Shown in pieces: positions 10,374-22,020 of a DNA stretch of 64,000 nucleotides. A program made the position numbers and the translations under genes. The stretch is from Megalopta genalis (taxonomy: Eukaryota > Arthropoda > Insecta > Hymenoptera > Halictidae). The DNA lies in assembly GCF_051020955.1 (NCBI RefSeq), contig NC_135016.1:31813131-31877130 (forward strand), in the 5' to 3' direction. Every line of letters starts with the position of its first letter. Position 1 is the first letter of the stretch. The notes beneath the pieces are model-generated. The model was not told the DNA's origin. It saw nothing but the letters and a program-made list of their open reading frames with translations, and searched no databases.

Positions 10374-12640
10374 CCAAGGAATAAAAATGACGTAAGGCCT
10401 CGAGGGACTTCCGAAGGTACCTGCTCATTGTGTGTCCGCGACTCCCGACCTTTCCCGTACAAGAAAAATCACTCGGGACGAGGACAGGTCGCGAGGACAA
10501 TCGTAAACGGCCCTCGGCCGTCGCTCGTACACGATTTCGATCTTATTTTCGTCCGGCAGCGAGAGCTCTCGTTCGACGGGGGAGTCGCGGAGCGAGAGAG
10601 AAACGCTCGAGGCTGATGCTTTTCGACGTTTTGTTTCGAGAAAGGGTACCTGACGCACACGCGGGATTGTCGAAGAATACAAACTACCTCATTTCCACCT
10701 TGTCCTTGACGGAACGGTCGCGTTAACCGAACCGCCTTTGGGCGGCACGCCACGGGTTCGGTCCGAGCCCGAGACGATTGCAGGCCCGACCGTCTGTCCG
10801 GTACACCTAAATGGCGAGCGACCTAAATATCTCCATTTGTCTTGGGAGATCATGAAATTGTAATGGGAACGGCGAACGGTATGCAGAACAGGTATATATG
10901 ATTGGAATATTTGTTGGCGAGGCTGCAGCATCGCGTCGGTTTCTGCACGGATTGAAATCTCACCGCTGGAATCGGACCTGTCGTGGCGTGTACGATCGGC
11001 GACACTGAAAATAGTACAGTCATTTTTGCCGGACATTGTCGCGTGGCGTAACACTATGATAATAGAACTCGCACGCTATCGAATGCGTTGGCTTTGCGAC
11101 TTGTTCGCTGTACAATGTACAGAGTGCGGCCAGAGAACCTCCCGAAGATCGAAAGCAGGCTGCCGGTGAATGATAATTGAAGTTTTATAAAGTAGGTCGA
11201 GTGCAATTTCCTTTGACTTTCCATTCAAACTTATTTCTAGAGATCGTCGATCATTTTGCATCATTCGATATATGAGAAATTGTCATTTTCTTAGATTTGT
11301 TTATCTTTATAATGTGTTTCCAAATGTTCAGTTGTAATTTACAAGTATTACTTAGTAAGTTATACAAGTATTTATGAAAAAATTTATGTAATATAATTTA
11401 TATAATTTAAACAAGCGATTCGAAAAAGTTATCTGCATAGTAGATCTATAAGTTTAGCTTTGAATTACGTTCGAATTTAGACCGTCGAAATTCAATTTTA
11501 TATCATTTTTGTACGTTTATAGTGGTATTTTGCAAGTTCGTATAGAAACAAAGCCTTGGTTGTAATGTTAAATAAATAAAAATTACGTTAATTTTCAAGA
11601 GTGCTATCTTTCTGTCCCGGAGTGTAAATAGAGAAATAGCCAATATCGAACACCACGCGATAACAGCGAGATGTATGGTCGGTACACTGCTCCATCACAT
11701 TTCCAGCATCTGTAGAAAAAAAAACAAGATTCCTCTATGAACATTCTTCTTTCTTCTATATTAGATCGAAGATAACGTATCGATAGTCTTTTAATCCCAT
11801 ACTCTGTCCCTTCTTTAAAATTACGACCGCCCATTTCTATCTTAAACGCATCAAATCCGCGGTATAATGATCGCATAAAGAACACGGACGCGAATCATTG
11901 ACTACAAACGTGTAGTAGAACGTAACGAAGTCCCAGTCTCCGGGCAGAGTCAACTTTTAATCCCAAAGTTCCTCCATCAAGCGTAATAGTCCTCGGCGGT
12001 TCGAGTCAGCCACTGCGTCCCCATTGTGTTTCGAGCTACAATGTATACATCCGTTGCAAAACAACGTCCTCTTTAGCAAACTATCCGCGGCAGTTTCGTA
12101 GCATGCCTAACCAGCCGGCGTATAAGGATACGGCGACGTCTCGAGCGTCCAACTTCTAAGCAATCTTTCCAGAAACTGGCTGCCGATTCGAAACCGAAAC
12201 AATTATGTACCCCCGTGGACGGGGGGAGCACAGGCATCGGACGCTGGTCGCGCCAAATCCCGCGCATTCCGTTTCATTTTATACAACACATTACCGGGCA
12301 GCGTCATAAATACCGTGTCCCCGAAAGTCCTGTTACATCGCCGCCCATGGAAGCCGCGACTAAAACGGGAGGTGAGATCGAAAAGAAAACAAAGTTCTCA
12401 CGTTACGCGCACGTGTGTTGTCCGGCCCATGTGCGTAAACCAGCACAAAGCAACAACGTGTCCAGGGACGCATCGCGCCGCTCCTAGGCCTCGGGCGTTC
12501 TTGCATCAACCACCCACTACCCTCGACACCCACTTTGCCGCGATGTCACGCTCTGTCCTAGCGACCGACTTCTCGTTCGTCTTGTTTCCGTTGGTCCGAG
12601 ACAGTCTCGCGACCGAACGCGCGTTTCGTGCCAATAATTT
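10374..12640. other. CpG-rich then AT-rich unique sequence
   Basis: At 10400-11050 the sequence is CpG-rich and stop-poor, giving overlapping frames of 62-121 codons on both strands. None has a known domain. From 11080 to 12000 it is AT-rich and empty. At 12060-12640 it is GC-rich again, with two overlapping plus-strand frames (12215-12487 and 12315-12656). The CpG-rich blocks could be promoters or 5' exons, but nothing proves it. Confidence 0.35.
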
Positions 12641-12644
12641 CGTG

Positions 12645-12835
12645 CCGTCTCTCTAATCGACGCTCAGATTGTCCACAAAAATGGGGTATTGTGGACAATA
12701 TTGTGGCTCGTTTTTTATGGTTATCGATTGTCAACAACTATAAGAACGAGCTGCAGGGCTCGAATAATTGTATCTCCTCGTCCGAAATTGTCCACAGTTT
12801 TGTGGACAATCTGAGCGTCAGTTAGGGAGACATTA
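12645..12835. mobile_element. TA MITE, CTCCCTAATTGACGCTC family, copy 1
   Basis: GTCTCTCTAATCGACGCTCAG at the left is inverted at the right (CTGAGCGTCAGTTAGGGAGAC). TTGTCCACAAAAATGG and TTGTGGACAA pair inside. It is about 190 bp and non-coding. The terminal GGGAGACATT occurs three times between 12825 and 12870. Confidence 0.75.
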
Positions 12836-12879
12836 GTGTCTTTAGGGAGACATTGTCATGAGGGAGACATTACATTTTC

Positions 12880-13180
12880 GACGATGCTCCGTTAACCGGT
12901 TGCACTACGATTTCTTTTGCAACTGCGTCGATTACAACTTCTTCGTCCATAGCCTGATAGAACGAGACAATTTTTGTGTATTTTATGCCTTCATTTTTAC
13001 TTCTATTCCTAGACTTTGATAACAAAGTTCCGTTTCTATTATTTGGTAGAGAAATTTTTAATAGATCATGCGTGAAATATTTATCATGAGTCTGACTCGT
13101 TGTTGTACAAGGAGTCGAACAGAACGTCAAAGTAGTCAGGCGCTTGAAACAGCTGATAAAACTTCAGGTAGAAACGTCTG
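12880..13180. other. Short unique stretch
   Basis: There are a minus-strand frame at 12870-13130 (86 codons) and a plus-strand frame at 13068-13313, both without a recognisable domain. The second runs into the next MITE. Confidence 0.35.
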
Positions 13181-13547
13181 CAGGGTGTCCCATAATTATG
13201 TTAACACCCGGAGTGAGCTGATTCCTGAGGTCATTCGAAGTAACTTTTTCCTTAGCGAAAATGCGATCCGCGGCTTCGTTTACGAGTTATTAACGAAAAA
13301 CGCTGACCAATGAGAGGCGAGGTCGCCTAGCGCCAGGCGGCCGAACCAATCAGCGGAACTGGGCTTCGACCGCTCGTTGGCTCGGACGCCTCGTGTCAGC
13401 CGAGCTCCCTCTCTCATTGGTCACTGTTTTTCCTTGATAACTCGTAAACGAAGCCGCGGATTACATTTTCGCTAAGGAAAGAGTTACTTCGAATGACCTG
13501 AGAAATCAGTCCTTTCCGAATATTAACGTGATCATGGAGCACCCTAT
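13181..13547. mobile_element. Foldback MITE, CAGGGTGTCCC family, copy 2
   Basis: It starts CAGGGTGTCCCATAATTATG and ends in a decayed inverse (AGCACCCTATG). The internal arms match other copies well: GAGTTATTAACGAAAAACGC, TGACCAATGAGAGGCGAGGTC, and the inverse ATTGGTCACTGTTTTTCCTTG. It is more diverged at its ends than copy 1. Confidence 0.8.
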
Positions 13548-14485
13548 GTATCTTAGAAATTAAAGCGTACCGGAAACTTGGCGATACAACAAATCATCGG
13601 AAAAAGTTACTTGTTTATCACGTTCGTTCCCAGCATTTGTATCGTTGCTTATTTTCATTGCCAACATGTCCCACAACGTATGAATCGTTAAAACAATTCA
13701 GCAAAGTTATGGACTTCATGAATATTGCGACACGTGATGCGACTTTAGTAACATGCGTACAATTAATTTGGCAATCTCAACAATAAAATCGCGAGCGTCA
13801 CGCGTGTGCGCCAATAATGGCGTACATGTCGGACCACATTTAAACCCAGTACACCTCTGCGATTCGTTTCCATTGTGCAGATACCCATGGACAATGTGAC
13901 GCGGTAAAAAACACAGCGCGACTCTATAACAGCTGACAAATTGCATACGCGGCGAAAGGAGATAATTAACTTGTCTCGGGCGGAACACCCAATGCGACAA
14001 ATTAAACAAAAACTCCTTACATGACTCTGTCCTGGTGAAGTTTGATAAATGCAGAATGTTGTAAATAATATCTCATACGATGTCTTTACACCAAGAAACA
14101 TTGCGCGACAACGAAAAAGAAAAAAAAGAAACATTTAGAACACCCTCCCTCTTTCTATCTTATGTTCGCACGTTGTACCGATTAATATATATTTCTATCA
14201 CACCCAATTAATTCTAGACAAGATATAAATTCTCCGATTCTCTCCTCTCCGATTCTCCATTGTCGAAATACGTGCCGTACGTAGTTTCGCCGATTCCGAA
14301 GCAGCCCGTATGCAAAACGATTCGCTGGAAAAAAACGAAGAAAGATGAAATCTGACACTGTAACTAACCAACTGTTCTATTATCCGAACATCCGTGTAGC
14401 ACTCTGTTTAGCCCGGATAATCGAGGTTCCACTGTACCATGAAAATGGTCTCTAATGAACAAGACGGGCCTGGAGAACATGTTGC

Positions 14486-14502
14486 GGGCGCGCGCGCGCG
14501 CG
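14486..14502. repeat. (GC)n microsatellite
   Basis: Eight GC dinucleotides in a CpG-rich block. Confidence 0.95.
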
Positions 14503-14659
14503 CTATCGTCGTTCGTATGTGAATCCCGTGTGCATTGGCACGCATCCGCGGCACAGCAGCGTGCACGTTTGTGTTCTTTACACGAATCGAGGTACGCGTA
14601 CAATTACGTTCGCGTTTCTCGGTACGCGATGCAACGCGCGACCGTTTTTCCACCGCGTT

Positions 14660-14700
14660 CTTCCTCCTCCTCCTCCTCCTCTTCATCCTCCTCTGCTGCT
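14660..14700. repeat. (TCC)n microsatellite
   Basis: TTCCTCCTCC repeats with one TTCATCC interruption. It encodes Ser, Leu/Pro or Glu runs depending on frame. Confidence 0.95.
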
Positions 14701-14812
14701 TGTGCCACTACTTCTGATCCTCCCCGTGTTCTCCTTCTCTCCGCGTTGTTGCGTAACCGCGCGTGCTCTTCCTGCATGCGGTTGACGTAACTCTTATCCG
14801 AGGTGCGGTGCA

Positions 14813-14889
14813 CGTATCCACGTATCCGCGTATCCGCGTATCCACGTGTCCACGTATCCGCGTACGCGCGTGTGCGTTACACGCACACG
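14813..14889. repeat. 8-bp CGTATCCR array followed by a perfect hairpin
   Basis: Seven contiguous 8-bp units (CGTATCCA, CGTATCCG, CGTATCCG, CGTATCCA, CGTGTCCA, CGTATCCG, CGTACGCG) fill 14813-14868. They run directly into a 9-bp stem, CGTGTGCGT / ACGCACACG, with a TAC loop (14869-14889). Confidence 0.85.
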
Positions 14890-15435
14890 TCGAGGAAGCG
14901 AGCATCCCTGCGAGGATACGCCCGATAACTGTGCACGCCCTACGGACGAGACCGGCTCCTGTCAGACCTCCGTACCACCGAGATTATCGACAACCAGGAT
15001 CTCGATTACAAGGCGACCCCCGAGTACCATGTATTTCGGTGTGCACGCCGAAAATTCTCCGGATTCCTCTCGCTTACGGTACCTGAGCACTTTATCGCCG
15101 CGAACCTTCACGTTGCTCCGTCGGAATTGAAGGGTCTGAAGGATGAGGCTGTAATACGTTTTTAATTCGAGTCGAGTGCTCGTGTCTCTCGTTTGATGTC
15201 TTCGTTCCCGGCGAGCCTGGATTGTCCGTTCAAAAGAATCTTACGCTGGAAATTAATTGCACGGCGCTCGTCGCTCGACCGTGGATCTTTATGCAAAATC
15301 AAAATTCATCGCATTTGTTGCGAGAAAGAGGAGCGACTCAGGAACTAACTTTATAACTTTGACAAGTTCGGTTAGACTGACGTTAGTAATTTAGTAAGCT
15401 TTCAACTGTTCTTCTATTTCAAAAATTGCGGCTAT

Positions 15436-15475
15436 TTAACACTATGCCGTCCGATAGCATCACGCTGGTTCATTC
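15436..15475 (+). mobile_element. Solo left end of TTAACACTATGCCGTCC MITE
   Basis: TTAACACTATGCCGTCCGAT and the following CACGCTGGTTCATTCCATA match the first ~40 bp of the element at 15927. The rest is missing, so it is a truncated copy 490 bp upstream of a full one. Confidence 0.65.
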
Positions 15476-15926
15476 CATAATTGATTTATTTATCAACATT
15501 TCCACTGATCGCGACAGTAGAACCGATAATACTTATTCATTAATTTTACATTAAATGTTTACATAAATCTACGATTTCTTAAATTCCAAATTAAAATGTT
15601 CGTACACGCGTTTACATTGAACCGTGATCTCTGTTTCATTCTAAATTGAAATACTTTAGGACGTTTACCTACAACAACTATGATTTTCTTAGTTTCATAT
15701 TAAACTATTTCTTTCTTTGCTTTCGAAGATATCTGCGATGCTGTTGAATCGTATGTTCTGTAAATGTGAACAATTTATTATATAATACGCAGGTATCAAA
15801 ATACTTGATGTCTTCCTTTGTAAGAGAAAATCTCTGAAGAAAAATAAAGGAAAATACGATCGAGCCGCTGAAATGCCACCAGCTCTTTAAATAAATTACA
15901 AAAGGCAAGCAAGCGAGACGCGAACT

Positions 15927-16255
15927 TTAACACTATGCCGTCCGGTGGCACCACGCTGGTGCCATGCAAAAACTATCTGTTGTATGCCGGTGGTACCACT
16001 TTGGTGCCATTTTAAAGAACTGAAATAACATTTGAACTATATTTCTTGGGTGTTGAAAGGCAGCAAACTAACTATAGCATTGTGCTTATTTAACTAAGAA
16101 TTAAGTACGAAAATTCTTGGATGACTTATCTTAATTTTAAGAATTTATATTACCGCCACCTTCGAAATATTTTTTTAAATCTAAAATTTCCAAGCTATTA
16201 TGCCGGCGTCGAACGAAAGAATCGTATCTAAGATCTGCGGAAGGCATAGTGTTAA
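15927..16255 (+). mobile_element. TTAACACTATGCCGTCC MITE, copy 1
   Basis: TTAA flanks both ends, with inverted ends TTAACACTATGCCGTCCG and TTAACACTATGCCTTCCG (the right end read in reverse). Inside the left end, GGTGGYACCAC--TGGTGCCA occurs twice, 44 bp apart. It is about 320 bp and non-coding. The same sequence recurs inverted at 32484-32799 and direct at 52399-52728. Confidence 0.9.
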
Positions 16256-16316
16256 TTTTGAGTTAGCTGTGTGAATTTTGATGCTAATACTATAGAGACC
16301 CTTTCATAGGAAACGA

Positions 16317-16571
16317 TTGTATCAATATCTTGATCCAAGCATACGTTGTATTAAAAATGACGGAAAGTCAGTTTTAGGTTCAGTGTTAATATATTGTATG
16401 TATATGTATGGTGCATGGTGTCACGCTAGTTGGATAAATGTACACCAGATTAACAGCGTATTAGAAATGTTTGTTAATAATCTCGTGCAATATGATGTAT
16501 TTCAAAGTAGCAGAACGTGTAACGGGACAAGTATTTCCCACAATAGTGCACCGTTTTATGTGTCCCAGTGA
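16317..16571 (+). pseudogene. Possible degenerate Tc1-like transposase fragment
   Basis: An 84-codon frame with features reminiscent of the middle of a Tc1-type transposase: a KNDGKSVLGS stretch where the family has a (K)HGGGSVMVWG motif, YGAWCHASWINVHQINSVLE in place of WGCFS-GVGPIH-I-G-M, and SHNSAP near the end where the second catalytic motif (Q-DNAP-H) would be. The catalytic Asp is not preserved. No inverted repeats were found, so this assignment is weak. Confidence 0.3.
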
Positions 16572-16574
16572 ATT

Positions 16575-17728
16575 AACAATACGTGTTTGCTCCCAAGATT
16601 TCATTCCAAGATGACCGAAAAAGTATAAGATATTTCGCAACCGATATTAAATTATATTCTACGGTACAGCTGTTTATATTTTTTTTGCCGCAACTTAGAA
16701 AAGTTTCCAAATTCAATTGTGATCGCATTCGAGTTACGTTTGCGCGCTATTTAATTAGTTCCCAATCTCGAACATTTATCATCGCATAGGACAGGTTTTT
16801 ATCCTTTCTTGCTCAGTATTTCCCCTTACTTTCCTTGATTAAACGAGATAAAAAATGGCATCGACGAGCACCAAAAAAAAAAATAAAAGAAAAATCGAAT
16901 ATCGCCCGAGCAATTTCCATTAAGACGCGGCCATAACTATCGGCGATCCTTTCAATCACACTTACCACGGACGATTTGCTCAGCGAGCTCGTTCCCCTGT
17001 GCACGGTGTCCCTTGATATTTCTTTTTACATATTTCCACGGTGTTTCTCTCACGGTAACGAGACTCCCGAACAAGAAAAGTAAAGGGAACAGAGAGCAGC
17101 GAGAGAAGCACGATGAATCGCGATGCTTTCGAACAAATGGATAAACAAAACCCACCGTTCCGCCGCGTATCGTTGAACCGCATCAAAGGACGAGGAACGT
17201 TACACGATTAATCTCGATTATAATCGCTTAATGTGCCTTATCAGAAGGCACGGAACACAGTTTAACATAGTCGTCGCGAACACGGCGTTCGCTCCGGCCG
17301 CGCACATAGTTACATATTGCGCGCGGGGTTGCTTTGCTCGTTTCTCGATATTCTTTTATCTTCTTTGCTTTTTCTGTTCTTTTCTTTCTTTCTTTCGCGG
17401 TTGAACTCGGCCAGTTACAGTCGGTTGAGCCGAGACGAAGAGGGCGAGAGCCGGAAGACAGAGCAAGGGAGACGGTCATTGGAAATAATCTGCGTGCATT
17501 GTCAGATCTGAAAGATCGATCATAACGTTCGCTTCCTTATTGCGGAAACCTGTCCATCGGCTGACACGTAAGTCAGAGTTTGCATGTCCGATAGGAAATC
17601 GTTCTGTCGGAAGGGCGTGGGCACTCCAGCGAGCCTCGAAGCCTCGTTGCGCCGAGGTCTTGCTGTACTCGCGACCCCGCCATCAAAATATCAGACAAAA
17701 AGTTCGCGGAAATTACCGATCGTCTAAA
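16575..17728. other. Unique sequence without recognised gene
   Basis: Several overlapping frames of 60-84 codons lie on both strands between 16813 and 17780, without domains or exon signals. A T-rich (TTCTTT)n-like run lies near 17350-17400. Confidence 0.4.
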
Positions 17729-17730
17729 TA

Positions 17731-18298
17731 TATTTGGTCTGCCGGAAAGTTCTGTCGGTTTTTGAATTGAAATATAACACAATTTTCATACATTTAATAA
17801 TATTTATCGTAGAATATACTTTCCATCGTTACTAATGACTTCTTGCCAGCGTGATGGCAACTTGTAAATGCCATTTTTAAAAAATTATTTATTTTTAGAG
17901 GCGAAGAACTCGACTAGTGCTTCGTTGACATCAGCTTCAGTTTTGAATTTTTTTTCCTGTAAAAAGTTTTGCAAAGAGAGAAACAAGTGATAAACGGAGG
18001 GTGCTAGGTCTGGGGAGTATGGTGGACGTGACAGAATTTCCCAGCCTAGCTCTGCGATTTTCTGACGAGTCGCCAAAGCAGCATGTGGTCTGGCATTATC
18101 ATCGGTAGCCATGTTTTCACGATCGCGCCTCACTTAATAATGACACGAGACATCTTTGTTTCAGTTTATTTAGGAGAGTACATGTGCGTAAATGCAATGA
18201 TAAAGAGAGATAGTCATATATGTCTCAAATCAACATGTGCATATGGATTGAAATTTGAAAGTGACACTATCGGACAGAACTTTCCGGTAGACCTAATA
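17731..18298 (-). mobile_element. Mariner, internally deleted and inactive
   Basis: The inverted ends are TATTTGGTCTGCCGGAAAGT / TATTAGGTCTACCGGAAAGT (about 28 bp), with a TA duplication on each side. The element is 568 bp against about 1.3 kb for a full mariner. The remaining coding part lies on the minus strand and covers only the C-terminal third of transposase. The 5' half of the gene is gone. Confidence 0.9.
17804..18133 (-). pseudogene. Mariner transposase, C-terminal remnant
   Basis: The minus-strand frame contains DNARPHAA (second catalytic Asp) and YSPDLAPSVYHLF. The third Asp of the D34D triad should sit 35 residues after the second, in PSDYHLF, but here it is Val. An in-frame TAA at 17885-17887 then interrupts the frame; beyond it the same frame continues with KNGIYKLPSRWQEVI, then SNDGKYILR and a terminal stop at 17804. 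The copy is thus dead by deletion, by loss of a catalytic residue and by a nonsense codon. Confidence 0.88.
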
Positions 18299-18301
18299 TA
18301 A

Positions 18302-18506
18302 GTCTAAGTCTTAAGCCGTCGTCGAATATTTATGTTGTCGTCTACGAAATAATTTAGCGTCTGTATGAGTGCGTCGAATGAAATGCGTATACAATGTATT
18401 AACAACCAACCTATTCGAATGCAGAAAATATGAAAGCAATAGAATGAAATATAAGCTAAATTCCTCGTTGTATTTAATGTCACAAGAACAAATTGAAAAC
18501 ATCCTA
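18302..18506. other. Short unique stretch between mariner and MITE
   Basis: About 200 bp with minus-strand open frames and no recognisable motif. Confidence 0.4.
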
Positions 18507-18710
18507 TACGGTAATGTCTCTCTAATTGACGCTTAGATTGTTCACAAAAATGGACAATTTCGGAAAAGCAGCCTTGCGACTTGTTTTTATAGTTACCGAT
18601 TGTCAACGATTATAAAAACATGGTGCAAAGCCGGAATAATCGTATCTCCTGTTCCCAAATTGTCCATTTTTCTGCACAATCTAAGCGTTGGTTAGGGAGA
18701 CGTTACTGTA
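18507..18710. mobile_element. TA MITE, CTCCCTAATTGACGCTC family, copy 2
   Basis: TACGGTAATGTCTCTCTAAT and TGACGCTTAGATTG at the left are inverted at the right (CAATCTAAGCG...TTACTGTA). Internal AAAATGGACAATTT and AAATTGTCCATTTTT pair. About 200 bp, non-coding. Confidence 0.85.
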
Positions 18711-18716
18711 CTTTTT

Positions 18717-20120
18717 AAGAGACACCAAACTATTTGCGGAAGTATAACCGGAAACGAAAGAGTCGGTGATGCCATGAAATCGATACGACATTAAACGCTA
18801 AGGCAAAAAAATTGTTACGAGCTATTTCCTTCGAATATAACGAAAATTAAAATCATTATACGATATGACCTCCTATAAGGCGATATTCCTATAACACATG
18901 TGAAATAATATGAATATTATTTTGACACGTATTTTATTTAGTTATAGTTTTCTGCGCCCTTGGATTCGTGCAACGCGAAACGTATATCTCGCGTTGCAGA
19001 GGAGGCTATTGCATTTTAAAGAGGACTTAGAATAATTTAGAATTTCATTAGACAGTGTTTTATCGCTAAATAAAACGTCTGGTTTGAAAGATTTAAAAAG
19101 GTGAATAAATAAATGGTACTAATTGGCTAGAGCGAAAATAATTTTCATACGATAATTGGACCATGAACTGTTCGGTGAGCAGAGAAGCACTGTTCGTTAC
19201 GAGTGCTCCTCTTTTTCAACGTTATAATATAGGCGTTATTTTTAAATAACGAGGCGATTTATGCGCGTTCCTTTTTCAGAACGTTTCTCCCGTTCTGCAC
19301 CGAGCTCAATATTTAAATGTCTTGCATGTATAATGGATTGCGCAATCCGCGATGCCTTATGTAACCGTGCACTGCTCGAGAAAGCGTCTGCTCGGAATGC
19401 GTACAGTGAAAACGCAGACGCGAAGGAGAGACCCTGCGGGACAGGATCAAGGATCCGACCGTGGATTCTTTTGGCAAATGTAAACATGGCTACCAGTTAA
19501 TCGCTTGCCTCGAGTCGAGAAACTTCGTGTTCGATTACTGAATTTCGGACAGCCTTGGATTTTTTTAATACATTCGCGAGAGCGAACACATTTTCACTTC
19601 GATAGAAAATTGTCGGTTCTAAAGTGATTCTTGCAAATATATTGTAAATTGAGAGGGTCTCCCGTATTAAATACGACGAACTTTCTACAGTAAATGTTTA
19701 CGTCGATTACGAGCCAATAAAACGCGTTATGTAAACGTAAAAATTATTCGTCCGAAGGCTTTCTCTTCGAACGAAGAAGCTCGATGTACCGCGCTGCAGA
19801 AAATCGTGGCCGTTTAACACAGCGATCATTAATTAACATTAATATATTAATGAATATTAACATGTTCACTTGTCATGATTTCAAAAGATAAACTGCACCA
19901 AGCTGTACACTTTAAAATAACAAATGTTAAACCGTTCATTTCGATCGCCATGCTAGATTTGGCTTACGTTAAGATTGCCTGTACGTGATTAATAACATTG
20001 CGAAAATGATTAAGCAAATAACGAAATTTCGATCCTGTTTCTGTTTGTTGCAATTTGTGAGAAGAGTTAATTATTTTGCATAAAGTCGGCTATCGACAAC
20101 TGTTTCAGCCAGAACCTGTG
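18717..20120. other. Unique AT-rich sequence without recognised gene
   Basis: Opposite-strand frames of about 80 codons at 19242-19500 overlap each other and show no domain. No repeat family was seen. Confidence 0.4.
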
Positions 20121-20126
20121 TATACA

Positions 20127-21085
20127 CAGTGCATTTATACTTTGATTTTTTTTGGTGATAGAGGAACTAGTCTACCGGACGATGACTGAAATGCTTTTTT
20201 CTTTAATTTTACTATTACTTGGAATGACAAAAAAAAATAAAAATCCCTCGTTTTTTAACTTTTTTATCCGAGCCTCTGAGCCAACGAAAATGTAAAAAAT
20301 GTCTTTCGTAGATCTCGGTAACTTAAAATACGCATGTTGAAAATTTTGTCGAAATCGATTCACGTTGTTATGAGTTACAACAAATTAAAGATCGCAAAAA
20401 TCGCAGTTCTATTATCACGTTTTTCACCAAAAACTGTAAGAAACCTGCAGTTTTTAAAATCCTTCAACGCCTGTAGCACGACTCTGGGTTAACCGATTTC
20501 GATCAAATTCTCCGCACGCATACAAGTTAGCGGGATCTACGAAAGTAGATTAATTTTGGCCTTTTTGGCGAAACATCGCAACGAGAAACAGAGGATTCAT
20601 TATATACATATTATCATATTATTATATTATTATATTATTAAATGATTATATTATTATATTATTATATTACTATATCATAATAATATAGTAATTATTATTT
20701 ATTAATTATAATTTATAATAATATAGTAATATACTAATATAGCAATATAGTTATATATAATATATAATATCATAATAATATTATATTATTATATTATTAT
20801 ATTATTATATTATTATAGTATATTAACATTAAAAATGGAATTTTATTTTGGTTTAAAAGGAATTAGTAATGTTCATGTTCGAAATCTTCATAACGAGTCT
20901 GACACGATGTTACAGCATCGGGATTTACGATGCTGTAAATGCAAAAATGAAAAGCTTTTTAGTCACCGTCTATATAATAGACTAGTCCCTCTATCGTCTA
21001 AAAGAGATTCGAATAATTTGGTTGATTTTTGACAAATTTATTGCGTTTCAAAAGAAGGTGTACGAACACTTTTGTGGCACCACTG
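20127..21085. mobile_element. Composite Tc1-type element
   Basis: The right end, read in reverse, is CAGTGGTGCCACAAAAGTGT followed by TCGTACACC, a typical Tc1-type terminus with TA outside. The left end (CAGTGCATTTATAC after TATA) is shortened. Subterminal inverted segments GATAGAGGAACTAGTC (20158) and GACTAGTCCCTCTATC (20981) still match. The interior holds a diverged foldback (20300-20375 against 20485-20560, sharing CTTTCGTAGATC) and an inverted copy of the 9937-10345 repeat. No transposase frame remains. Confidence 0.6.
20569..20925 (-). repeat. AT-rich dispersed repeat, copy B
   Basis: An inverse match to 9937-10345. It starts TTTGGCGAAACATCGCAACG, continues through long ATTATATTATTA tracts, and ends with GTCTGACACGATGTTACAGC. 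It lies inside the 20127-21085 element. Confidence 0.75.
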
Positions 21086-21089
21086 TATG

Positions 21090-22020
21090 TAATAACAGTT
21101 CGAAACACATAATTCCGGAACCTTTCCAATCCGCCCGTACAGGCTGAACCAAGATTTTCGGTAACAGTTCGATGCTCGCTCCCCGATTCTCGCAGCCGAT
21201 CGCGATACTCTCTCGGGCCAACCCGCGAAAAGGTTAGGCCGCGAGAAAGTTGACATTCTTCCAATAACAGCGTTCCCATCGAACGATCCGCCGCGGCAGA
21301 TACACCGTGGCAGACGCTGCCGGTCGTTGCGCGCGGCAGACAGCGGATCTCTTAATAGGCCGTACATCTTCATGGCCGTGGAATCACGGGGGATTATTAC
21401 CTCGGGTAATGTCAGGTGTGAATGTCAGTGAAACATGCGAAAGCCAATGGCACGGGTTTTCCCGCGCCGCTCGGGTGACGCGCGCGCCGGGGGGAGGAAG
21501 GGGAGGGGGGGGGGGCGCCGGGAGAGGCGTCTCGCCACGCGCGTGCAATTATGCAAAACCCATATGATTTAATCGTTTGGTCGCACGAGGCTGCGGCGTC
21601 GCGCGTCGCCTAAGACGCGGCGCGGGCTGACGCGGAGCGGAATCGAGCGGAGAGTTTCCACCGTTCCCAAAGGAAACTGGTCGCCGGGCGGTTTCTGTGC
21701 CAGCAACGGTCGGAGCCGCGAGAACACGCGTATAAACCGGCCGTACAAAGGGTATTTGCGTCGATTAGCATTAATACGTCCGACGTCCAGCTGAGGAGCT
21801 GGACTCGATCTCGGGTACCAGAGGCAGCATTCCTCCTCTGGTTCTCCGCTCGTGATCCTTCTTTTTTCGCGCTCGCGAGTCGGCAGACCTACGCCGCTGT
21901 ACGAAAGAATGAGACACTCGGACATATTTCGTAATCGTTTATATTCAACTCCAAGAAATGCTCGTTTTGTACATTCTATACGGGGTGGGTCATTTAACTC
22001 TTTCGCCTGAATTTTTCTTG
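21090..22020. other. CpG-rich unique sequence
   Basis: Stop-poor GC-rich DNA with frames in several registers (21038-21373 minus, 21307-21567 plus, 21569-21925 minus) and no recognised domain. A G-rich run lies at 21489-21515. At 21978-22020, CGGGGTGGGTCATTTAACTC resembles a single end of the 1818-2252 MITE family, cut off by the TTAA element that follows. Confidence 0.4.

Larger units (their letters stand above)
13550..15430. other. Unique sequence with a CpG-rich core at 14.4-15.1 kb
   Basis: 13550-14400 is AT-rich with unrecognised minus-strand frames. 14400-15130 is CpG-rich, holding a (GC)n run, a (TCC)n run and an 8-bp tandem array. Frames in all registers stay open because of composition. 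No exon could be defended. The block could be a CpG-rich promoter region. Confidence 0.35.

Noticed and set aside
11990..12030. GGTTCGAGTC resembling a tRNA B box
   Set aside because: No matching A box, acceptor stem or anticodon arm could be placed around it.
14408..14813. Overlapping Ser-, Pro- and Glu-run frames
   Set aside because: The runs come from the (TCC)n microsatellite read in different frames and strands.
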